From Chloroflexota bacterium (GTDB lineage: Bacteria; Chloroflexota; Dehalococcoidia; SM23-28-2; RBG-16-64-32), in assembly GCA_022565075.1 (NCBI GenBank), contig JADFKG010000014.1, forward strand, positions 1 through 20,711: a DNA stretch of 20,711 nucleotides, read 5' to 3'. Below are positions 15,031 through 20,711 of the stretch, one piece after another (position 1 is the first letter of the stretch; each line of letters starts with the position of its first letter). The notes below the pieces were generated by a model, which was not told the origin of the DNA, did no database searches, and was given only the letters and a program-made list of their open reading frames with translations. A program made the position numbers and the translations under genes.

Positions 15031-16239
15031 ATGATCGCACGCGGGACGCTTCTTTCGTTTGGGCTGTGGATCGTCCTCCTCGCCTTCGTCCGCGTCGCCG
15101 TCATCCCTCCCGAGTCGTGCGGCATCGAAAGCGAGGAGCGCATCGCGGAATCCGCCGTGGCTGCAGCCGCCTGGATGACCCGCAACCAGAACGCCGACGG
15201 CACCTACGTCTACCTCTACTACAACGAAAGCGACACGATACCGATCGCCTACAACGAGGTGCGCCACGCCGGCGTCACGATGTCGCTCTACCAGGCCGCC
15301 GGCCGCCTCGGCGACCGCGAGGCGCTTGCCACCGCCGATGACGCCCTCGCCTGGATGGAGGAAAACCTCGTCCGCCAAGACGGCTGGGCCGCGCTCGCCC
15401 TGGGCGGAAGGACTGACCGGCCCCCTCTGGGCGCCTCCGCGCTGATGGTCATCGCCATGGCCGAACGCCGGCTGGCGACCGCTGACACGCAATACGACGA
15501 CCTGATGCGCGAGGTCGGCCGCTACCTGACGGTGCTCCAGCGAGACGATGGCGGCTTCCACGTCGCCTGGCGAATCGACGTCGATGCTCCCGACACGGTG
15601 GGCAGATCCCGCTTCTATCCAGGCGAAGCGCTGTGGGCGCTGGCGCTCCTGCACGAGGCATTTCCCGGCGAAGGCTGGGACTCCCACGCCCGCGACGCCC
15701 TCCACTTCATCACGACCCTTCGAGACGACGTGGAGGACGTCAGCTTCCCGCCGCTGGCCGACCAGTGGACCGCCTACGGCCTCGCGGAGATGGTCGAGTG
15801 GGGGCTCACGGACCTGCAGATCGACTACGCGCGAAAGCTGGCCGGGCGCTTCGGCATCCTCGTCCGCACGGCCAGTCAGCGCGAGGGCAGCTGGTACGGC
15901 AGCCTCCTGCGCGGCGAAGACGCCCGCGCCTCTGGCGTCGGGACGTGGACCGAGGGCCTGGCCGGCCTTTGGCGCGTCGCCGCCTACGACGACCGGCTGG
16001 CCGACATCAAGGACAAGACGGAGGAGCGGCTGCACTGCATCGCCGGGATACTCGCCGACCGCCAGTTCGACGCCGAAGAGGCGGAAGAATACGATAGGCC
16101 CGGCCTCATCGAAGGCGCCTGGTTCCACGAGGGCGAGACCCGCATGGACGACCAGCAGCACGCCTTCTCCGGAATCATCTACGCGCTCGACGCCCTTGCT
16201 GAGCACCAGATGCGCGAACCAGAGGAGACGCTCGAATGA
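15031..16239 (+). CDS. membrane-anchored or secreted helical-repeat (alpha/alpha toroid-like) protein, function unknown
   Basis: A 402-aa protein that I cannot name with confidence. It opens with a hydrophobic signal or anchor (about 7-26) and then a long run of amphipathic helices rich in Trp, Ala and Leu with repeated patterns: AAAAWMTRNQNADGTYVYLY, YNEVRHAGVTMSLYQAAG, ADDALAWMEENLV, YPGEALWALALLHEA, QWTAYGLAEMVEWG, GLAGLWRVAAYDDR, QQHAFSGIIYALDALAEH. This looks like an (alpha/alpha) barrel as found in terpene cyclases, lanthionine-cyclase-like proteins and several glycosidases and epimerases; a sugar- or polymer-active enzyme at the cell surface is possible. An in-frame TAG at 15025-15027 just upstream fixes the start at 15031, although no Shine-Dalgarno is seen. 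Its stop overlaps the next start (ATGA), coupling it to the MarC-like gene. The long opposite-strand frame here is a shadow. Confidence 0.75.
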   Translation: MIARGTLLSFGLWIVLLAFVRVAVIPPESCGIESEERIAESAVAAAAWMTRNQNADGTYVYLYYNESDTIPIAYNEVRHAGVTMSLYQAAGRLGDREALATADDALAWMEENLVRQDGWAALALGGRTDRPPLGASALMVIAMAERRLATADTQYDDLMREVGRYLTVLQRDDGGFHVAWRIDVDAPDTVGRSRFYPGEALWALALLHEAFPGEGWDSHARDALHFITTLRDDVEDVSFPPLADQWTAYGLAEMVEWGLTDLQIDYARKLAGRFGILVRTASQREGSWYGSLLRGEDARASGVGTWTEGLAGLWRVAAYDDRLADIKDKTEERLHCIAGILADRQFDAEEAEEYDRPGLIEGAWFHEGETRMDDQQHAFSGIIYALDALAEHQMREPEETLE

Positions 16240-16820
16240 CCGAGATTCTGCGCGCCGCCGTGGGCGTCTTCGCGACGCTGGCGCCGTTCGGCCTGATCCC
16301 CGCCTTCCTCGCAGTCTCGCGTAACGGCCGCGAGGACGAAGACGCCCGCGCCGACCGGACGCTGCCTCTCACGGTCATCACGGCGCTGGTCGTCCTGCTT
16401 GTCGCGGTCGTCATCACCGACCTCTTCCTCGGCTTCCTCGACGTCTCGCCGGAGAGCTTCCAGGCCGCCGCCGCCGTGATCATGGCGCCGCTGGCCGTTC
16501 GGCTGCTCTGGTCCGGCCGTTCACTCGGCCTCGGCGAGGTGGCGACCAGCCGGCCCTGGCTCCTGCCGCTGGCGATTCCCGGCCTGGCCGGCCCGGCATC
16601 CCTCGGCATCGTCGTCGTTTACAGCGGCCGCTACGGCGAGGCCGACGCCGCAGTGGCCGTCACAATCGCGATCGTGGCCGCGGGCGCGCTGCTCTACACC
16701 GGCGACTTCTTGCAGCGCAGACTCGGCGCACGGGCGATCGGCGTCCTCGGGCGGCTCTCCGGCGCCCTGATCATCGCCATCGCGGTCGAACTGGCGGTCG
16801 ACGGCGTGCGCAGCGTCTGA
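16236..16820 (+). CDS. MarC/UPF0056 family membrane protein
   Basis: A 194-aa membrane protein with about six hydrophobic segments and the MarC-family layout. The N-terminal helix has LAPFGLIPAFLAVS, a charged loop RNGREDEDARADR follows, then a segment with LDVSPESFQAAAAVI, a central LAIPGLAGPASL motif and a C-terminal GVLGRLSGALIIAIAVEL. MarC proteins are inner-membrane proteins of unclear transport role; the old link to multiple antibiotic resistance has not held up. The start overlaps the previous stop by four bases and has GAGGAG about eight bases upstream. It converges with the next gene at a distance of one base. The family call is good; the substrate is unknown. Confidence 0.85.
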   Translation: MTEILRAAVGVFATLAPFGLIPAFLAVSRNGREDEDARADRTLPLTVITALVVLLVAVVITDLFLGFLDVSPESFQAAAAVIMAPLAVRLLWSGRSLGLGEVATSRPWLLPLAIPGLAGPASLGIVVVYSGRYGEADAAVAVTIAIVAAGALLYTGDFLQRRLGARAIGVLGRLSGALIIAIAVELAVDGVRSV

Positions 16821-16821
16821 A

Positions 16822-17646
16822 TCAAACGCCCGTAGTCGCCTCCAGCAACAGCAGGGCGCCGAGCACGACGAGCGCCGACGCCAGCAGGATCAGGACGGAG
16901 CGGCCTTTGATCCGCTGTGCCAGGTACGTGCCCAACTGTGCGCCGGGCACCGCACCCAGGGCCAGCGCCGCGACCTTGGCGACCTCTGCGCCGCCCAGAG
17001 TGCCCGTCGCCAGGTGTATGGCGGACGCCCCGCCGGACATGAACGCCAGGACGAATAGCGACGTCGCCACGGCGAAGTGCACCGGGATGTGCAGAAGTAT
17101 GATCATCGCCGGCACGTGAATGACGCCGCCACCGATGCCGAACAGGCTGGAGACGACGCCGATCCCCAGACTCAGCGTCAGCCCCAGCCAGATCTTGTAG
17201 GCGTAGACGTACTGCTTGCCGTCGGCGTCGGTGACGCTGCGCCGGATGATGCCGCGGCCGCGCAACGGCTTGCGGATCGCCAGCGGACGGCCCCACAGGG
17301 ACACCGCCGCCACGCCCAGCAGCATCACCCCGAACAGACCCGTGAACAGCCTCTCCGGCACGAACTGCACCAGCAGCGCACCGGCCACGACACCGGGTGC
17401 GGAGGCCACGGCAAAGAGAAGCCCCGTCCTGTAGTCGATCCGGCGCTGGCGGGCGTAACTTGCCGTGCCGGATGCCGCGCTCAAGAAGACGACACCAAGC
17501 GAGATCGCCGTTACTTCTTCCGGCTCCAGCTCCGGGTAAAGGATCAGCAGCGCCGGCACGAGCACGAATCCGCCGCCCGCGCCGACTATCGTTCCGTACG
17601 TGCCGATTCCCAGGCCAAGCAGCACCAACCCGGCCAGCTCAAGCAC
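16822..17646 (-). CDS. TauE/SafE family (COG0730) sulfite-exporter-like permease
   Basis: A 274-aa integral membrane protein with about eight transmembrane helices. The N-terminal half contains GIGTYGTIVGAGGGFVLVP, the typical glycine-rich repeat, and the second half repeats it as GVVSSLFGIGGGVIHVPAM. LFVLAFMSGGASAIHLATG and ALGAVPGAQLGTYLA also fit the family. TauE/SafE members move organosulfur or sulfur oxyanions and other anions; the substrate here cannot be told. A loop of about 30 residues (RKPLRGRGIIRRSVTDADGK) lies between the halves. The start is GTG at 17646 with AGG nine bases before. It faces a divergent gene across 98 bases, and its stop lies one base from the MarC-like stop. Confidence 0.9.
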   Translation of the reverse strand: MLELAGLVLLGLGIGTYGTIVGAGGGFVLVPALLILYPELEPEEVTAISLGVVFLSAASGTASYARQRRIDYRTGLLFAVASAPGVVAGALLVQFVPERLFTGLFGVMLLGVAAVSLWGRPLAIRKPLRGRGIIRRSVTDADGKQYVYAYKIWLGLTLSLGIGVVSSLFGIGGGVIHVPAMIILLHIPVHFAVATSLFVLAFMSGGASAIHLATGTLGGAEVAKVAALALGAVPGAQLGTYLAQRIKGRSVLILLASALVVLGALLLLEATTGV

Positions 17647-17744
17647 CGGGCGTACCTGCTCGACGTGAAACTTCGCGGGCGATCAACACGTATCCGGGCT
17701 GATGATACTTCCTTGCGCCGCTTGAGATACGCGCATATTGTGGA

Positions 17745-18305
17745 ATGCAGGCTGCACGAATCGGCCCAAACGCATTTATGGAGACTACGGCCGCCGATGA
17801 CCCCAACTCGTCCTCCTTCGTAGCCCGTCTCGCCGCGCGCCTGCCCATCTCACCGGAGTTCCTCAAGTTCCTCCTCGTCGGGGGCGTCATCTTCGTCATC
17901 AACCAGGCCGCACTCCTGCTCTTCTACGACATTCTTCCGGTCCTCCCGGTCCGCGACCGCAACTTCGACTTCGTCCTCTTCACGCACCCGGACATTCGCC
18001 TGCTGCTGGCCTCGGCACTGGCTGTCGAGGTCTCGATCGTGTTCAAGTTCTACGCACTCGAACGCTGGACGTTCCGGGACCGGCCGCGCCGCGGTTGGCG
18101 CCCTGTGCGCTTCCTGCGGTTCAACGCCAGCTGCATCGTCGGCTCGGTCATCATCGTCGCCACGGTGAACGTCCTGACGCCCGTCTTCGGGATCAGCCCC
18201 TACCTCTCGAACACCGCCGGCACACTCCTCGGCTTCAGCGCCAACTGGTTGTTCAGCACCTACCTCATCTGGCCCCTCGCCCGCTCTGAAGCGAGCCCTG
18301 GCTGA
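17745..18305 (+). CDS. GtrA-like membrane protein
   Basis: A 186-aa protein with four hydrophobic segments (about 40-60, 84-104, 124-144, 152-178), matching the GtrA/DPMS-flippase-like family. Landmarks are FLKFLLVGGVIFVINQAALL, then a second helix with VEVSIVFKFYALERWTFRD (the family W.F motif), RFLRFNASC and LLGFSANWLFSTYLIW. GtrA proteins act with polyprenyl-phosphate sugar enzymes, probably flipping the lipid-linked sugar. The first helix is separated from the second by an extra loop of about 25 residues. The start is uncertain: ATG 17745 and ATG 17778 are both possible and neither has a good ribosome site. A TTGCGC-17-TATTGT pair at 17713-17741 could be a promoter, and it would favour the downstream ATG. 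The stop overlaps the next start by one base (TGATG). Confidence 0.88.
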   Translation: MQAARIGPNAFMETTAADDPNSSSFVARLAARLPISPEFLKFLLVGGVIFVINQAALLLFYDILPVLPVRDRNFDFVLFTHPDIRLLLASALAVEVSIVFKFYALERWTFRDRPRRGWRPVRFLRFNASCIVGSVIIVATVNVLTPVFGISPYLSNTAGTLLGFSANWLFSTYLIWPLARSEASPG

Positions 18306-19960
18306 TGGGCGAGCCCCGGTACGGCAGGTCCGCAGGCGCCTCCCGGCGAGCACCGGACGACGAGCCACCCCGAGGGTTCCACTGGGCAGACCTCAACGTT
18401 CCGCACCTGATCGAATCGGGCCGGCCCACGATCGTCGGCTGGTGCGTTCTGTTCGCCGTCGTCACGTTCGGACTGTTCTGGTTCCTTGGGCCGAAGGACA
18501 CAATCTACTCGTTTCAGGTCAGCCAGGCGAACAACATCATCCACGGCCACCTGGACATGGACCCGCAGTACACCAAGAACTACTCCGTCCTGGAGCGCGT
18601 CCTCTACGACGGTGAGGGCTTCTGCTTCCCGCCCGATGAGCCGGCCGCGGCGCTGGTATCAAACGCCCGCATCTCAGAGGACTGCAAGACGTACATGCAG
18701 CATTCGCTCGGCCCAGCGATCATCGTCCTGCCAGGCGTTTTGCTCTTCGGCGTCGACCTGAACCAGACGCTTGTCTCCGTGATCTTCGCCGCGATGACCG
18801 CGCCCATCGTCTTCCTCGTCGCCCGCGGCCTCTCGAAGAGCACCGAGGCGCGCGTCTGGCTGACGGTGCTTATGGTCTTCGGCACGATCTTCTTCTGGGT
18901 GGGCGCCAACGGCGGCGTCTGGTTCTTCGCCCATACGACAGCGACTTTCTTCCTGTTCGCCGCGATCTATTTCACGATCACGAGACCGAACCCGCTTTTT
19001 GCGGGGGCGCTCCTGGGCGCCGCGTTCATGTCCCGTCCGACGGTGGCGATGACCGGCATCTTCTTCGTGATCATGTTCGCGCACCTCTGGCTGCGTCCGC
19101 CCGAGGGCGGCAAGTCGCTTCTGGGGCGCATCGATTGGGCTCCGGTGGGCGCCTTCTTCGCCGGCGTCTCGCCCTTCGTCTTGACGACGATGGCGATCAA
19201 CTACGCCCGCTTCGACAATCCCGTTGAAGCAGGCTACAACTTCGGCGAGCAGCTTCACCAGGACCACTTGACGGACGTCTACCCGAACGGCACGTTCGAC
19301 CCCGGCTACATCGATCGTCATCCACCCATCGCCCTGGAGCAGATGCCGATCTTCCAGGACACCGCACCGTATATCTTGCCGTCGTGGGCGGGGATGGCGA
19401 TGTGGGCGACAACGCCAGCGTTCCTCTTCGCCCTCTTCGCCGGCATCAAGGAGCGCGCCGTCCTCATCATCGGCGGCGTCGCGGTCGGCCTAGCCACGTT
19501 CGTCATCCTCTCGCGAGGCGTGGCCCAGGCCGGGGACTGGGGCTGGGCCACGACGGAGATACCGCTGGGTATCCACCTGCTGCCGTTCTGGGCGATGATC
19601 GGTATGTCCGTCGTCTACTCGCTAATTCACCGCGACCGCTTGATCGCGGCCTGCTGGGCAGCGATCATTCCGACGGCGTTCTTCATCTTCAACTTCGCCG
19701 CCACCGGCTGGTCCCAGTTCGGCTATCGTTACGGACTCGACTTCACGCCGTTCCTCTGGCTCCTCGTCGCCAGAGCGATCGGCGATGAGATCAAGTGGTA
19801 CCACAAAGTGATGATCTCGATCGGTGTCCTCGTCAACCTGATGGGCCTGCTCTGGATCTATCAGCTTGGCGACGCGAACAGCGCTCTCGGGGGCTTCCTC
19901 CGGGACATACTGGATGTCCTGGGTGACGATCCGTCCAGCTGGACCTGGGTGCGCTTCTAG
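18305..19960 (+). CDS. multi-spanning GT-C-like membrane glycosyltransferase candidate
   Basis: A 551-aa membrane protein with about eleven hydrophobic segments. The first membrane helix (about 39-60) is followed by a large outward loop with HGHLDMDPQYTKNYSVLER, which has acidic residues where GT-C enzymes hold their catalytic Asp. Then come FFWVGANGGVWFFAHTTATF, GALLGAAFMSRPTVAMTGIF and more helices; late motifs are GWSQFGYRYGLDFTPFLWLL. This arrangement (catalytic loop after helix 1, SRPT motif, YRYxLDFTPF) is seen in many GT39/ArnT-like predicted transferases that use polyprenyl-phosphate sugars. Specific substrate and acceptor are unknown. It starts directly on the GtrA stop, so the two are one unit. 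Its last two codons overlap the convergent glycosyltransferase gene (CTAG at 19957-19960). Confidence 0.75.
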   Translation: MGEPRYGRSAGASRRAPDDEPPRGFHWADLNVPHLIESGRPTIVGWCVLFAVVTFGLFWFLGPKDTIYSFQVSQANNIIHGHLDMDPQYTKNYSVLERVLYDGEGFCFPPDEPAAALVSNARISEDCKTYMQHSLGPAIIVLPGVLLFGVDLNQTLVSVIFAAMTAPIVFLVARGLSKSTEARVWLTVLMVFGTIFFWVGANGGVWFFAHTTATFFLFAAIYFTITRPNPLFAGALLGAAFMSRPTVAMTGIFFVIMFAHLWLRPPEGGKSLLGRIDWAPVGAFFAGVSPFVLTTMAINYARFDNPVEAGYNFGEQLHQDHLTDVYPNGTFDPGYIDRHPPIALEQMPIFQDTAPYILPSWAGMAMWATTPAFLFALFAGIKERAVLIIGGVAVGLATFVILSRGVAQAGDWGWATTEIPLGIHLLPFWAMIGMSVVYSLIHRDRLIAACWAAIIPTAFFIFNFAATGWSQFGYRYGLDFTPFLWLLVARAIGDEIKWYHKVMISIGVLVNLMGLLWIYQLGDANSALGGFLRDILDVLGDDPSSWTWVRF

Positions 19961-20711
19961 TCTTCGTCGCTGCGCTGACCCGCGCGCAGAACGTCGATCA
20001 GCACCGCCGCCACAATCAGGTTGAGGCCGGACACGACGAGCGTCTGCGCCACGGCGCCCCACCCCAGAGCCAGGCTGACCGGGGCGTCGATCGCCCACTG
20101 CCGGAGGAGGTATGCGTCCAGCCCAACCCCGGCGATCAGCGACACCACGCCGGTCAGCAGGAAGTAGTCACCGACCGGGATCGACTCGTCCCGCAGCACA
20201 CTAACGACGCGCCCGGGGTGTGCGACGTCCCGCCGCCAGGCCAGCCACTTGGTCGCGATGCCCAGCGTCAGGAAGGCGACGCCGCCGGGCACGAGGATGC
20301 CGCCAGCGAACACCGGCTGCCAGCTCACCGAGCCGACGTCCACACCGTCGCTGAACGCCACCCCCATGGCGAGCGACAGAACACCGAGGACGATCGCGAT
20401 AAGCCCCGGGTAGATGAAGATGAGGTCCGCGCTCTCCAGGATGATGAAGCGCGCGATCGCCCAGCCGTGCGTAAGGCCGCGCAGCTTGCTCGGCTCGCGC
20501 CTGACGCCGTACGGCACCGGCACTTCCGCGACGCGCATGCCACGGCGGCCGGCGCGCAGGCAGATCTCTGACTCCAGTTCGAAGCCCGCCGCCACCGGCG
20601 ACATCGCGTCCCAGGCTTCGCGCGTGAACGAACGGAGCCCGGAGAGCACATCGCCGAAGCTCTGCCGAGTGATCACGCTGATCAGTGTGCTGAACATCGG
20701 GTTGCCGATAC
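19957..20711 (-). CDS. family 2 glycosyltransferase with C-terminal membrane helices, 5' end outside window
   Basis: C-terminal 251 residues of a polyprenyl-phosphate-sugar synthase-like GT2 enzyme; the N-terminal nucleotide-sugar binding part lies beyond base 20711. Visible from the edge: IGNPMFSTLI, then the acceptor-site region DVLSGLRSFTREAW, GFELESEICLRAGRRG, VAEVPVPYGVRREPSKLRG. These are the conserved motifs of dolichol-phosphate-mannose-synthase/GtrB relatives. About four transmembrane helices follow (from roughly 95 of the visible part), as in GtrB-type enzymes. The Met at 20697 is internal. It likely loads the lipid-linked sugar for the neighbouring GtrA-like and GT-C-like proteins, despite being on the opposite strand. 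Its stop codon TAG shares the palindrome CTAG with the stop of the convergent gene. Confidence 0.9.
   Translation of the reverse strand, partial: IGNPMFSTLISVITRQSFGDVLSGLRSFTREAWDAMSPVAAGFELESEICLRAGRRGMRVAEVPVPYGVRREPSKLRGLTHGWAIARFIILESADLIFIYPGLIAIVLGVLSLAMGVAFSDGVDVGSVSWQPVFAGGILVPGGVAFLTLGIATKWLAWRRDVAHPGRVVSVLRDESIPVGDYFLLTGVVSLIAGVGLDAYLLRQWAIDAPVSLALGWGAVAQTLVVSGLNLIVAAVLIDVLRAGQRSDED

Noticed and set aside
14964..15203. 80-residue N-terminal extension of peptide deformylase
   Set aside because: It shows no similarity to the family and overlaps the divergent gene. The ATG at 14963 has a GGAG site and gives the normal length.
14758..16206. 482-codon minus-strand open frame opposite the helical-repeat gene
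   Set aside because: Its composition (Gly, Val, Ala, Arg without helix or sheet pattern) is that of a shadow. It also overlaps the true def gene in another frame, and the + strand protein has a leader, helix repeats and coupling to the next gene.

Overview
The window reads as two unrelated bacterial chromosome segments joined inside one reading frame near base 8820. Both are high-GC, gene-dense and bacterial. I see no tRNA, rRNA, CRISPR array, insertion sequence or phage gene.

Segment A (1 to about 8819, all genes on +) is a housekeeping block. It holds a 5'-truncated UPF0182 membrane protein, succinyl-CoA synthetase sucC-sucD, a small two-CBS-domain protein coupled to ndk, and then the classic fatty-acid/ribosome cluster yceD(DUF177)-rpmF-plsX-fabH-fabD. 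A UPF0182 gene together with sucCD, CBS, ndk and yceD...fabD is what I would expect from a Gemmatimonadota-like bacterium. That assignment is an inference and not certain.

At about 8820 the fabD frame runs directly into the C-terminal two thirds of the selenocysteine elongation factor SelB. FabD is cut before its catalytic histidine, and SelB lacks its whole GTPase domain. Codon use changes at the same point: my hand count over the 143 codons on each side gives Gly GGC 5 of 14 before and 12 of 14 after, and Val GTC 3 of 12 before and 12 of 16 after. The simplest reading is a misassembly or chimeric contig, not a new bifunctional enzyme.

Segment B (about 8820 to 20711) holds, in order: the selB 3' part (+); a minus-strand operon def-cca-yajC-secDF (initiator-methionine processing, tRNA 3'-end synthesis, protein export); a divergent + pair of a membrane-anchored helical-repeat protein and a MarC-family membrane protein; a convergent TauE/SafE permease (-); and a cell-surface glycosylation module made of GtrA-like protein (+), GT-C-like multi-spanning protein (+) and a GT2 glycosyltransferase cut by the right edge (-). 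It resembles a high-GC Chloroflexota (Dehalococcoidia-like) genome, with low confidence.

The most useful observations beyond annotation are the fabD/selB junction; a perfect inverted repeat that would hide the fabH ribosome binding site inside the end of plsX; a dyad over a candidate promoter just upstream of the yceD-to-fabD cluster; a CBS nucleotide-sensor candidate wedged between sucCD and ndk; and the GtrA/GT-C/GT2 set.
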